DNA of 64,000 nt from Deltaproteobacteria bacterium (GTDB lineage: Bacteria > Desulfobacterota > Desulfuromonadia > Geobacterales > JAJYBI01). The DNA is taken from contig JAJYBI010000005.1 of assembly GCA_021779095.1 (NCBI GenBank), positions 25,345 through 89,344 on the forward strand. Direction: 5' to 3'. The translations under genes and the position numbers were made by a program. Below, piece by piece: positions 31,364 through 40,321 of this stretch. Position 1 is the stretch's first letter. Each line of letters begins with the position of its first letter. A model generated the notes under the pieces. The model did not search any database. It was not told where the DNA came from and saw only the letters and a program-made list of their open reading frames with translations.

Positions 31364-31396
31364 TCTGTTCACTGCGTTTTTCGCAAAGGAGAATGT

Positions 31397-31780
31397 ATGA
31401 ATCGCCAACGGTTTGTAAACGGCATCATGGTTCTGGTCGTTCTTGTGGGGGCCCCGTTCGTTACCGCCGGGTTCGCTGCCAGCAGCGTTTCTCAGCCGAA
31501 GAAGCCTTATGACCCGTCACAGCTTTATCCGGGGCCTTTTGTCAACAATAGTGTCTATTTCAAGCCCTATGCGACGGGTAACTGGATGCGCGGTCTCAAC
31601 GGTTATTTTCCTTCGAACGTCGTTTGCTACGATGCACTGTGGCATTTAAAAACCACCGGTCAGTGGAGCGGCCATATCAAGCTTGACGGCTCATGCGGTA
31701 CCGTCGGTGAACCTGCCCCGTGGGCCGTGGGGAACCGGCTCAATTACGATGACGCGTCTGCCGACGTGTCCGGTCGATAG
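31397..31780 (+). CDS. Small exported protein of unknown function in pilus cluster
   Basis: A 127-residue protein with a signal peptide (residues 1-28, ending GFAAS). The mature part is Tyr/Pro/Gly/Trp-rich (KKPYDPSQLYPGPFVNNSVY, YATGNWMRGLNGYFPSN) with two Cys. I recognise no domain. It lies 33 bases after pilX and 49 before pilY1, with AAAGGAG upstream, so it is probably co-expressed. It might be a small PilY1 partner or surface protein; this is inference from position. Confidence 0.7.
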   Translation: MNRQRFVNGIMVLVVLVGAPFVTAGFAASSVSQPKKPYDPSQLYPGPFVNNSVYFKPYATGNWMRGLNGYFPSNVVCYDALWHLKTTGQWSGHIKLDGSCGTVGEPAPWAVGNRLNYDDASADVSGR

Positions 31781-31829
31781 AAAACGTACTGCTCTCTGAC
31801 TCGTTGGGACACCCGGTGGAGGTTTCATC

Positions 31830-34800
31830 ATGACAAAGCTTACTCTTGCCGCTTTAATTGGCATCGTTATCTCGCTTTTCTCGACACTGGCACTGGCAGC
31901 ATCTCCAGACCTGTATCCGGGGGATTCGGCGATCTACGGCGTTGCCGCGTCTCTGCAGCCAAACATTCTCATCATTATCGACGATTCCGGCAGCATGGCG
32001 AATACCGTACCCGCCGGCAGTTACGACCCGAGCGTCACATACCCTCCCGGCAATTTCTGCCGGAACACCTCAAACGGCAGTGTCGTTTCCTGCGCCGCAA
32101 ACAGCGTATACCAGGTCTCGTCTTCCACGGACACTACGGGAAACAGTTTGTTGGTTAGTAGCGTATCATCCGTTACCACGTCGTGCAACGGAACCAATCC
32201 GCAGAGCCTTCTGCAAACGAACGGCTATTACAGCGGCAGGTCGCTGACCACCGCCGGTGCGTGCAAATCAAGAGGCAATGGGATCTATGCCACCGGCAAC
32301 TACATCAACTACCTGAATACCCCTTCCGGCGCACTGGCCGCTAAGATCGACGTCGCCAAGACCGTGGTCAAGAACCTGGTACAGAATACGGAAAACGTCA
32401 AGTTCGGGCTCATGACCTATTATTATCCGTCCGGCAACGGCCAGGGAGGCACCCTGCTGTCGGTCAGGCCCAGCTGGTCGGCGTCGAACTACACGACCAC
32501 CGTCAATAAGATGGATACCCCCTTTCCGACCAGCACCTCGCTGTATACCAACCGGGACGCACTACTGGCCGCCATCGACACCCTGAGCCCGCTCTATAAC
32601 ACTCCCATCGCGGAAACCTTGCTGGAGGCGGGGCGCTATTTCGGCAATTGCGACCCTTCCGGCAATCATTGCGGCCAACCCGCATTCGGTGCCACCATCG
32701 GTACGACCGGCACCGGCAGCAACACGGTTTACACCTCGCCGGTCGAAGCTCCATGCCAGAAAAATTACGTCATCCTGGTGACCGACGGGATGTCCAATGC
32801 CGACGACAGTGCGCTCCTCAGCGCCATCTGCCCCAGTACCTGCGCCGTGGATGGCTGCTCCTCCAGCAGCAGCTGCCCCGCGTATCCCTCCGGGAACGGC
32901 GGGATGGGGCTTGACTATGCAACGCCGGCGGTAGCCCGGTACCTGTTCAACAGCGCCCAGAATATAGTGACCTACGCCATCGGCTTCAACCTTTCCGGCT
33001 CCGATGCCAACGCCATCGGCATGCTGACGACGGCAACGGACAGCACCCACGGCCGAGGCGCATTTTACCTTGCCAACAGCCAGGCGGACCTGACCAAGGC
33101 CTTCACGCAGATCATCTCCCAGATCTACTCCATCGACACCTCTTTTGTGGCGCCCGTGGTGCCGGTCAGCCCCCAGAACAGGACGTACGGCTCCGACCGG
33201 GTGTATATGGGGTTTTTCAAACCGAAAAACGGTCTGCCATGGGAGGGGAACCTGAAGAAATACGGTCTCGACAGCAACAACAATATCCTCGATGCGTCCA
33301 GCCCCCCCCAGTACGCGACATGGGTCGATCTAGTCAACAACACCACCAATGCTCCTCCGCCCGACAACATAGACGACCGATCGGGCATACCAGGTACGCC
33401 GCTCCCTGCCGGCGCCATCAACGGCAGTTTCAAGTCGTACGCCCAATCCTTCTGGAGTACTGCGCCGGACGGCTCCAGCATCGATGCGGGCGGGGTGGGG
33501 GAGTTGCTGCAAGCCCTCTCCAACGTCTCCGCCAGGACCATATATACAACGGCTTCGCCCGCGAGCACCAGTCTGGTCAGTCTCAACAACAGTGCCATCA
33601 TTACGCCCGACAAATTCGGTTTTGCAGCGGGAGATACGGCATCGGCAACCAATCTCGTTAACTTCCTGTACGGGATTGATTCGTACGACCAGAACGTCAA
33701 CGGGAACTTCACGGAGAACAGGCCATGGATCATGGGCGACGTGCTGCACTCGCGGCCTCTCGTGATCAACTATAAAGCGTATGACACCTCAAACAGTAAC
33801 AACGAAGGCGACTGCACCGTCAATCAATCGATGATCTTTGTCGGCAGTAACGACGGGATGCTCCACGCGTTCAATGATTGCAAGGGCCAGGAGGTGTGGG
33901 CGTTCGTCCCCCCCGACATGCTGCCAAATCTGAGATATATCAACGGCATCTCCCATCCGTACTTCGTGGACTCCACGGTAACGGCATATATCTACAACAA
34001 CAAGAACGACGGGAACATCGACCCTGCCAACGGCGATAAGGTCATTCTCCTGTTCGGCGAGCGGCGGGGCGGCGGAACGGCGGGGTCACCCACCACCGGC
34101 ACCTACTACGCACTCGATGTCACAGATCTCACCAAACCTCCTGTCATTCTGTGGAGTTTTTCGAACACGCAACCGGTGGATACGACCACATCGGCACCGC
34201 TTTTCCCGGAACTGGGCGAGACCTGGAGTGAGCCCAAACTGGTGAAGATGAAGATCGGCGGGGCGAAAAAGATCGTTGCGTTTATCGGCGCCGGTTACGA
34301 CAATGCCAACGAAGACCGTCGGTATGGGCATACGCAGTACTTCGACGGTGTGGGCACCGGCGCGATCAGTTCCGATAACGGCAACGGCGCCGTCACCAGT
34401 GCCACCGCTTCACCCAGTCTGGGGCTGAGTGCTCCCTACAGCGTGAATCCCAAGGGTCGCGGTATTTACGGGGTACTCCTTGCCACATTGAACAGTACCA
34501 CCGGAGCACCCACCATCGCGACCAGCGCTACCAAGGTGTGGGGGGTCACCACGGGTAATTATTCGTTCCCCGGCCAGCTCGTGGCCATCGATTCCAACGG
34601 CGACGGGTACACCGATCTGCTGTATGGTGCGGACACGGGGGGGAATATCTGGCGTTTTTCCGTTGGTGACTCCTCGACTGCAAATTGGACCGCCACGATG
34701 ATTTTCAGTGCCAACACCGGCACTATAGGTTCGGACAATGCCGGCAGAAAAATATTCTACATTCCTTCGGTTGTGACCCAACCAGGGTACAGGATGCTTT

Positions 34801-35441
34801 TCTTCGGGACGGGCGACCGGGAGCATCCGCTGAATACCGGTGTGGTCGACAGGATGTACGCCCTGAAAGACCGGGGGCAGACTACGGCGGTAACGGAAGC
34901 AAATATGCTCGATGTTTCACAGGATCTCTTGCAAACCACGGATACCAACGCTGCAAACAATCCCACCGGTCAGGCGACCGTCAACAATATACTTGCCACG
35001 CTGAACTCATCCTCGAATTACGGCTGGTATATAAAACTCGGGACAGGTGAAAAGGTGCTCGCCGCCCCCACAGTCTTCAACAAAGTCGCTTACTTCACCA
35101 CGTTCGCACCGGGGACCTCGCTCAACAGCTGCACCGCAAATCTCGGTAACGCCTATCTCTATGCCGTCGACTACCTGAATGGAAATGCGGTCTTGAACTA
35201 TGATTCGACGAATTCCACCAGCAGCACTTTTGTCAATCCATATGCCAAAGACAGCTCAGGCCAGGCACTTCTTGCCAGTGACCGGATGAAATCCATTGGA
35301 ACAGGTATCCCGTCGGGTGTTGTGCTCGTGATCGGTTCAGGAGGGAACATCAAATCCCTCGTCGGGGCGGGCGGTGCTATCCCCAATGACAATCCGAAGC
35401 CGGGCGGGAGTACCGTTCCGTTATACTGGAGGACGAAATAG
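31830..35441 (+). CDS. pilY1: PilY1-like pilus tip adhesin/assembly protein
   Basis: A 1203-residue exported protein (signal peptide ending LALA). The N-terminal half is a von Willebrand A-like domain with a MIDAS DxSxS site, IIIDDSGSMAN, and later ILVTDGMSNAD. The C-terminal half is the PilY1 beta-propeller, with MIFVGSNDGMLHAFND, LLFGERRGGG and an EF-hand-like calcium loop DSNGDGYTDLLYGADTGG. About 14 Cys are present, mostly in the N-terminal half, including a cluster near residues 330-350. In other bacteria PilY1 sits with minor pilins at the pilus tip and controls extension and adhesion. The downstream lipoprotein gene overlaps its stop codon. Confidence 0.93.
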   Translation: MTKLTLAALIGIVISLFSTLALAASPDLYPGDSAIYGVAASLQPNILIIIDDSGSMANTVPAGSYDPSVTYPPGNFCRNTSNGSVVSCAANSVYQVSSSTDTTGNSLLVSSVSSVTTSCNGTNPQSLLQTNGYYSGRSLTTAGACKSRGNGIYATGNYINYLNTPSGALAAKIDVAKTVVKNLVQNTENVKFGLMTYYYPSGNGQGGTLLSVRPSWSASNYTTTVNKMDTPFPTSTSLYTNRDALLAAIDTLSPLYNTPIAETLLEAGRYFGNCDPSGNHCGQPAFGATIGTTGTGSNTVYTSPVEAPCQKNYVILVTDGMSNADDSALLSAICPSTCAVDGCSSSSSCPAYPSGNGGMGLDYATPAVARYLFNSAQNIVTYAIGFNLSGSDANAIGMLTTATDSTHGRGAFYLANSQADLTKAFTQIISQIYSIDTSFVAPVVPVSPQNRTYGSDRVYMGFFKPKNGLPWEGNLKKYGLDSNNNILDASSPPQYATWVDLVNNTTNAPPPDNIDDRSGIPGTPLPAGAINGSFKSYAQSFWSTAPDGSSIDAGGVGELLQALSNVSARTIYTTASPASTSLVSLNNSAIITPDKFGFAAGDTASATNLVNFLYGIDSYDQNVNGNFTENRPWIMGDVLHSRPLVINYKAYDTSNSNNEGDCTVNQSMIFVGSNDGMLHAFNDCKGQEVWAFVPPDMLPNLRYINGISHPYFVDSTVTAYIYNNKNDGNIDPANGDKVILLFGERRGGGTAGSPTTGTYYALDVTDLTKPPVILWSFSNTQPVDTTTSAPLFPELGETWSEPKLVKMKIGGAKKIVAFIGAGYDNANEDRRYGHTQYFDGVGTGAISSDNGNGAVTSATASPSLGLSAPYSVNPKGRGIYGVLLATLNSTTGAPTIATSATKVWGVTTGNYSFPGQLVAIDSNGDGYTDLLYGADTGGNIWRFSVGDSSTANWTATMIFSANTGTIGSDNAGRKIFYIPSVVTQPGYRMLFFGTGDREHPLNTGVVDRMYALKDRGQTTAVTEANMLDVSQDLLQTTDTNAANNPTGQATVNNILATLNSSSNYGWYIKLGTGEKVLAAPTVFNKVAYFTTFAPGTSLNSCTANLGNAYLYAVDYLNGNAVLNYDSTNSTSSTFVNPYAKDSSGQALLASDRMKSIGTGIPSGVVLVIGSGGNIKSLVGAGGAIPNDNPKPGGSTVPLYWRTK

Positions 35442-36364
35442 TGCCAGTTGTACCCGGTAGACGGATTGCCTCGTCCTTTAACAGTCTTGTGGTGATGCTG
35501 ATCACCGCCTTCTGTGCTCTCTTGCTGGTTTCGTGCAGCAATGAGAAGAAAGCAGGGGGGGCGGCTACCGTGACCAAGAACCAGCAACAGACAGGCGGAA
35601 ATATTCAGGTCCGTATCATCCCTGAGTCCCCGATATCATCCGATGATATGCAGGCCAGCTATTCGTGCACGGGGCCAGTCACACTGACCTGGGAGAAAAA
35701 CGGAGATGTGATTCCCGATCAGAACGGATCAAGACTGAAGAATGATTATTTTCATTATCAAGATACCATAACCCTTACCGTACGCTCGGGGGACAAGGTC
35801 GGCACGGCAACGGTTACGGTTGGCAATTCCCCGCCGCAGATCACGCGGGTTTCATTCTCTCCTGTCAACATTAGTCGAGGTACGGCTGTGACTGCGGTTC
35901 CCGAAGCAGTTGACAGAGACGGCGACAGTGTCAGTTTCGACTACAAGTGGTTCGTAAATGGAGATGCGGTGGCTGAAGGATCGTCACAACTTGGCGGAGA
36001 CAGATTCAGGAAGGGCGATACCATTCAGGTGGAGATTACGCCACGTGACAGTCAAGGGAGCGGCCTTGCGTATAAATCCGTACCGGTTACGGTGTCCAAT
36101 GCACAACCGGTGTTTGTTACGACACCGCCATCGAAATTCAGCGGGTTCACGTATAGCTATGACGTCGTAGCGCGCGACCCCGACGGCGACGACGTCACCT
36201 ATTCCCTTGACTTGGCGCCACCTGGCATGGTGATTGATGCAAAAAACGGTAGAATAGTTTGGCAAATTCCCGCTGGCGAAAGCGGTGTACACACGGTTGA
36301 GATAGTTGCTACTGATGCCGAAGGTGCCCAAACGCGACAGCGCTACGATCTGACACTGGGTTAA
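35441..36364 (+). CDS. Lipoprotein with Ig/PKD- and cadherin-like repeats
   Basis: A 307-residue protein with a lipobox (LLLVSC, Cys near residue 32). Three beta-sandwich-like segments follow: an Ig-like one (TLTWEKNGDVIPD), one with DRDGDSVSFDYKWFVNG, and a C-terminal putative-Ig/cadherin-like one (ARDPDGDDVTYSLDLAPPGM, then GVHTVEIVATDAEGAQ). DxDGD motifs suggest calcium binding. The GTG start overlaps the pilY1 stop by one base, and the downstream FimT-like gene overlaps its own stop, so it belongs to the same operon. Perhaps an outer-membrane partner of the pilus tip; no specific family is recognised. Confidence 0.8.
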   Translation: MPVVPGRRIASSFNSLVVMLITAFCALLLVSCSNEKKAGGAATVTKNQQQTGGNIQVRIIPESPISSDDMQASYSCTGPVTLTWEKNGDVIPDQNGSRLKNDYFHYQDTITLTVRSGDKVGTATVTVGNSPPQITRVSFSPVNISRGTAVTAVPEAVDRDGDSVSFDYKWFVNGDAVAEGSSQLGGDRFRKGDTIQVEITPRDSQGSGLAYKSVPVTVSNAQPVFVTTPPSKFSGFTYSYDVVARDPDGDDVTYSLDLAPPGMVIDAKNGRIVWQIPAGESGVHTVEIVATDAEGAQTRQRYDLTLG

Positions 36365-36900
36365 TGGATATGAGAATTAAGAACCGGAACATGTTGCCAC
36401 GGGATTCAATAGGCGGGTTCAGCTTGATCGAACTCATCATTATGATTTCATTGATTTCAATTATCATGGCGATTTCTCTCCCATATTTTAACAACTGGAA
36501 GAAATCGCTGAATTATCAGCAGGCAGCCCGTCAGATGACATCCATGCTCCGTGAGGCGCACAGTACGGCAATAAGCAGTGGTGTCGCCCAGATGGTTGTC
36601 TTCAAACCCAACAGTAGCAGTTTTCAAACCATTCCATATGACAATGTTCTAGACAACTGGAAGTATGGCAGTCCTACTTCAATACAGATCCTACCTACTG
36701 ATGTTACGATGAAAAGTACCATTAGCGGTACTTCTAATGCCAATGTATATGCTCAAATGAACACCAACGGATTGATTACGCTTCAATGCCCGGCTACGGG
36801 TGCTATCTCTGATCCGTATATATCCGTCAATGATGGGGCAACTCAAAAATATTTGATCAAAGTGTCCCCTGTTGGAAGAATTTATCTGCAGCAAAAATGA
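36364..36900 (+). CDS. Second FimT/GspH-like pseudopilin
   Basis: A 178-residue minor pilin. The leader MDMRIKNRNMLPRDSIGG is followed by FSLIELIIMISLISIIMAIS, with Glu at +5. The GspH-like region YQQAARQMTSMLREAHSTAI follows. The start overlaps the lipoprotein stop by one base. The region looks AT-richer than the core genes. With the other FimT-like gene, two GspH-class pseudopilins flank the tip gene set. Confidence 0.87.
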   Translation: MDMRIKNRNMLPRDSIGGFSLIELIIMISLISIIMAISLPYFNNWKKSLNYQQAARQMTSMLREAHSTAISSGVAQMVVFKPNSSSFQTIPYDNVLDNWKYGSPTSIQILPTDVTMKSTISGTSNANVYAQMNTNGLITLQCPATGAISDPYISVNDGATQKYLIKVSPVGRIYLQQK

Positions 36901-36930
36901 ATTTCGTCATGCTCGACAAAGGAACTTGTT

Positions 36931-37482
36931 ATGAACAATGAAGTCGTTGGACAGCACGATAATGAACTGACGGATGTCATACTGTGTTACAAGGCGATGG
37001 GACTGTCGCTGGACGACGGTCCTTTGCGTATCGAACAAACCTACATGGATTTGACGGAAAACTATCGGAAACATCTGTCTTCGCCCGATCCGGTGCTTAG
37101 AGAAGATGCACGCAAGAATATCGCCCTCATGAAGGAAATGTACGACAAGATCAAGGGCTCGATCACGTATAACACCGTTGTTCGTGAACTGGAGAAATCC
37201 GGGAAACTTGCGGAAGAGATGAAGGCTGCGGCTGCGGCTAAACCAAAGGTCGTGAGGCTTGAAAACCATCTTATGCACTGCCCTGCGTGTCGCAATGTCA
37301 TCAACAAGGGTTCGAAGACGTGTCCCATATGCAAATTCCGTTTTCTCTCGCCGTTTGAGAAGTTCATGGACAGATATGTCACGACGAAATCTATAGTGAT
37401 ATTCTGTGTTGTTCTTATACTTCTGCTAGCTGTTTTCGCGCTGCTCATGTACCCAAACCTGCTGCAAAAAATCGTGCAATAG
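36931..37482 (+). CDS. J-like domain, zinc ribbon and C-terminal membrane helix protein
   Basis: A 183-residue protein. The N-terminal 75 residues resemble a J-domain helical hairpin (CYKAMGLSLDDGPLRIEQTY, then NIALMKEMYDKI) but lack the HPD motif, so classical Hsp70 activation is unlikely. A CPAC...CPIC zinc-ribbon pair follows at about residues 113-133. One hydrophobic helix (SIVIFCVVLILLLAVFALLM) lies near the C-terminus, giving a tail-anchored layout with the bulk in the cytoplasm. It follows the FimT-like gene by 30 bases and is likely the last gene of the pilus operon. Function unknown. Confidence 0.75.
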   Translation: MNNEVVGQHDNELTDVILCYKAMGLSLDDGPLRIEQTYMDLTENYRKHLSSPDPVLREDARKNIALMKEMYDKIKGSITYNTVVRELEKSGKLAEEMKAAAAAKPKVVRLENHLMHCPACRNVINKGSKTCPICKFRFLSPFEKFMDRYVTTKSIVIFCVVLILLLAVFALLMYPNLLQKIVQ

Positions 37483-37551
37483 TCGCAAACAATCCGATAG
37501 CTCACCTTGAAGTGAATACGCCCGCCTGACGCTCAACTGACCTTTCAATAA

Positions 37552-37580
37552 TTGCGTACTATGACTGCTTCGGTTATAGT
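37552..37580 (+). promoter_or_regulatory. Sigma-70 type promoter for queD-queE
   Basis: TTGCGT at 37552-37557 and TATAGT at 37575-37580 are separated by 17 bases, 48 bases before queD. I did not see a preQ1 riboswitch pattern in the short leader. Confidence 0.55.
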
Positions 37581-37627
37581 TATGGCTTCGTTCAATTCAA
37601 CTCCATATATCGGTAAAGGGCTTACAT

Positions 37628-37996
37628 ATGTATAAACTCCAGATACAGACCTCATTTGCCGCCGCGCACTGCCTGATCAACTATCAGGGTGATTGTGAGA
37701 ACCTGCATGGGCACAACTGGAAGGTTGAGGTTGCCGTAACGGCCCGGGAACTTGACAGCGCCGGTCTCGGTATCGATTTCAAGATCCTGAAGTCGGAAAC
37801 CTCCTCACTGCTCAAGACGCTGGATCACAAGTATCTCAACGAACTGCCGCCGTTTCTGGAAAAATCGCCCTCATCGGAAAACATCGCCTGTTACCTGTAC
37901 AAGCAGCTTTCCGAGCGTCTCAACAATGGTAATGTAACTGTGGAGAGCGTGACAGTCTGGGAGTCTGACGTGGCTTGTGCGACCTATTATGAGTGA
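37628..37996 (+). CDS. queD: 6-carboxytetrahydropterin synthase QueD
   Basis: A queuosine/7-deazaguanine pathway enzyme that makes 6-carboxy-tetrahydropterin. The 122-residue T-fold protein has zinc-binding His in AAHCLIN and LHGHNW, the Cys just before (DCENLHGH), and a C-terminal WESDVACATYYE with the expected Glu. It overlaps queE by eight bases, which supports the pathway assignment. Confidence 0.95.
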   Translation: MYKLQIQTSFAAAHCLINYQGDCENLHGHNWKVEVAVTARELDSAGLGIDFKILKSETSSLLKTLDHKYLNELPPFLEKSPSSENIACYLYKQLSERLNNGNVTVESVTVWESDVACATYYE

Positions 37997-38738
37997 GCAG
38001 GGGAGGGTGATCGAGATATTTTCCTCCATACAGGGGGAAGGGCCGCTTGTCGGAGCACGGCAGATTTTCATCAGATTTCAGGGATGCAATCTCGACTGTG
38101 AATACTGCGACACCGAGTTCTCCGGCATCTCAGGAACGTGTCAGGTGGAAAACACCCCGGGACGACGGGATTTCATGGAGATTCCGAATCCTGTCCATCT
38201 GGATACGGTAATATCGCTGCTGGAGCGCTGGCAGAGCGGTTGGCCGGGAATACATCACTCTCTCAGCATTACCGGTGGGGAGCCTCTGTTGCAGCACGAA
38301 GTGCTTCTCGACTGGTTGCCGCAGCTGAGAACAAGGCACCCCATTTATCTCGAGACAAACGGGGTGTTGCATGGCGCTCTGTTTCAGCTGCTGCAGCATA
38401 TCGACTATATCAGCATGGATATCAAGCTTCCCTCGACCTCGGGTCACCTGGAGTTGTGGGAACCGCATCGCTTGTTCCTGAAGGAAGCATCGCATGGAAA
38501 TGTGTTCGTCAAGATAGTGGTGAACGAGGCAACGGAGGATTGGGAGATTCATCGCGTCAGCGAGATCATTACATCGGTCAACCCAGCCATTCCTTTGATC
38601 GTTCAGCCTATGACGTCACGGGATGCAACGGTTGCCATCTCACCGATACGTACACTGGAGATCCAGGAACTTGCCAGCGTACAACTCACCAGTGTCCGCG
38701 TAATTCCCCAGACTCATCGTTTTCTCAATCAGCTCTGA
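37989..38738 (+). CDS. queE: 7-carboxy-7-deazaguanine synthase QueE (radical SAM)
   Basis: A radical SAM enzyme that converts carboxytetrahydropterin to 7-carboxy-7-deazaguanine, the step after QueD. The 249-residue protein has IFSSIQGEGPLVGARQIFIR, then CNLDCEYCD (CxxxCxxC iron-sulfur site) and SITGGEPLLQ. The ATG at 37989 lies inside the queD end (eight-base overlap). An upstream GTG is also in frame. queC and queF are not in the window. The 125 bases after it, before the convergent GGDEF gene, show no clear feature. Confidence 0.95.
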   Translation: MSEQGRVIEIFSSIQGEGPLVGARQIFIRFQGCNLDCEYCDTEFSGISGTCQVENTPGRRDFMEIPNPVHLDTVISLLERWQSGWPGIHHSLSITGGEPLLQHEVLLDWLPQLRTRHPIYLETNGVLHGALFQLLQHIDYISMDIKLPSTSGHLELWEPHRLFLKEASHGNVFVKIVVNEATEDWEIHRVSEIITSVNPAIPLIVQPMTSRDATVAISPIRTLEIQELASVQLTSVRVIPQTHRFLNQL

Positions 38739-38863
38739 ACTATATTCTATGCGATAGCACAATCTGCAGCAGATCGTATCAACTTTACATAATATATCTT
38801 ATGGGACGTAATGGTCGGAACTCTGATATCGTTACCTTTTGAAGCTGTTTATGTGCATTGTAT

Positions 38864-39862
38864 TTAATTGACTGCGACGTTTAAATATTCATCGAACGTC
38901 GACCAGCGAATCGTATTCTTGCCTTCCTTCTTGGCGGTGTAAAGCATCTTGTCGGCAATGTCGATAAATTGCATGTTCTCATGCTTTTCGGTTGGCAGAA
39001 TCGAGACCACCCCAATACTGATGGTTATGTGCGGAGCGATTGGCGAGGCGGCATGGTGGATGCTTTTGTGGTTAACCGCTTCCTGTAGCCGTTCGGCAAC
39101 CAACAGCGCTCCGGAAATATCCGTTTCAGGGAGTACACATGCGAACTCTTCCCCACCATAACGTGCGACAAAATCATACGGTTTGAGCAGGCAGTCGGTA
39201 AGACACCGGGCAACGAGTTTCAGGCACTCATCACCTGCGGCATGACCGTACTCATCGTTGTATAGCTTGAAATTGTCAATATCCAGCATGATAAGCGACA
39301 GCGGTCTTTCATCCCGTTTCGATCTCTTCCATTCTCGCAGCAGGTACTCATCAAATGCCCGCCGATTGGATATGCCGGTCAAGCTGTCAAGGAATGATAA
39401 TTTGTCGAGCCTGTCCCGGTGATGCTTGAGTGCGAGGTGGTTGTTGACCCTGGCAAGCACAATTGCAGGGCTGAACGGTTTTGTAATATAGTCTGCGGCA
39501 CCAAGTTTCAAACCAGCGAGTTCGTCCCGGGTTTCGGACTTTGCAGTGAGGAATATTATGGGAATCTGCGATGTTGAAGGATCACCCATCAGTTTCTTGC
39601 ACGTTTCCATACCGTTCTCACCCGGCATCATGATATCCAGCAGAATAAGATCAGGCTGCTCGTTGTGGGCAAGCAGCCGTCCCTCCTTGCCATTGCTTGC
39701 CTTAAGGGTTTTAAACCCCTGATGGGTCAGAATGGATTCCAGGAGGATGATGTTCAGCGGGTCATCATCTATCAACAACACCACCGACTTGTCATCATTG
39801 CTGCCGGTCGGAACCGAATGTCTGTAGTCTCTTGAATTCATGGCTGGTCTCTCGTTATTCAT
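38864..39862 (-). CDS. Receiver-GGDEF diguanylate cyclase (PleD-like)
   Basis: The 332-residue protein has a receiver domain (VLLIDDDPLN, phospho-Asp in LILLDIMMPGENG, Lys in YITKPFSP) joined to a GGDEF domain (LDSLTGISNRRAFDEYL, then ARYGGEEFACVLPE). The active site GGEEF is intact, so it should make cyclic di-GMP. The inhibitory I-site, normally RxxD just upstream, reads KPYD, so product inhibition may be weakened. An alternative start is the ATG at 39841, after GAGAGACC. Last gene of a signalling operon. Confidence 0.93.
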   Translation of the reverse strand: MNNERPAMNSRDYRHSVPTGSNDDKSVVLLIDDDPLNIILLESILTHQGFKTLKASNGKEGRLLAHNEQPDLILLDIMMPGENGMETCKKLMGDPSTSQIPIIFLTAKSETRDELAGLKLGAADYITKPFSPAIVLARVNNHLALKHHRDRLDKLSFLDSLTGISNRRAFDEYLLREWKRSKRDERPLSLIMLDIDNFKLYNDEYGHAAGDECLKLVARCLTDCLLKPYDFVARYGGEEFACVLPETDISGALLVAERLQEAVNHKSIHHAASPIAPHITISIGVVSILPTEKHENMQFIDIADKMLYTAKKEGKNTIRWSTFDEYLNVAVN

Positions 39863-39891
39863 TGCGGTACTGCCCCGTAGCGGTATTCACA

Positions 39892-40287
39892 TCAGGGAAT
39901 CAATCCCAGTATGTTGAGTTTGTTCTGGAACGCGCTGATGTCGATCGGTTTGATGAGATAGGCATCACATTGCGATTTGAACGCTTCCATCACACTGTTA
40001 CTGTCTTTGAGGGCCGTCGTCATGATTATTCTGACCGCATCATCATGATGTATCCGATGGCTTTCTTCCGTTTTGCGAATATGTTTCAGGACATCCTGAC
40101 CGTTCATACCCGGCATCATGATATCGAGTGTGATCAGGTCGTATGGTTCGTTATCGAACAGCGCCTGATCGAAGGCCGCTATTGCCTCCTCGCCGTTCAC
40201 GGCGATATCGCACGTCCCGTGCCCGCCGAGGCAGGCCATCATCAGTTTTCTACTTAGAAAATCGTCTTCCACAATAAGCATCTTCAT
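39892..40287 (-). CDS. CheY-like response regulator
   Basis: A single receiver domain of 131 residues: MLIVEDDFLSRKLM, phospho-Asp in LITLDIMMPGMNG, Thr in IIMTTALKD and Lys in AYLIKPID. The start is chosen after AAAGGATAAACAG. No output domain; it may relay phosphate or bind a partner in the same operon. Confidence 0.9.
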   Translation of the reverse strand: MKMLIVEDDFLSRKLMMACLGGHGTCDIAVNGEEAIAAFDQALFDNEPYDLITLDIMMPGMNGQDVLKHIRKTEESHRIHHDDAVRIIMTTALKDSNSVMEAFKSQCDAYLIKPIDISAFQNKLNILGLIP

Positions 40288-40321
40288 CTGTTTATCCTTT
40301 CTATCCACACGTTATGTGAGG

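Noticed and set aside
37581..37627. preQ1 riboswitch before queD
   Set aside because: Searched by eye for the small aptamer pattern; no match seen.
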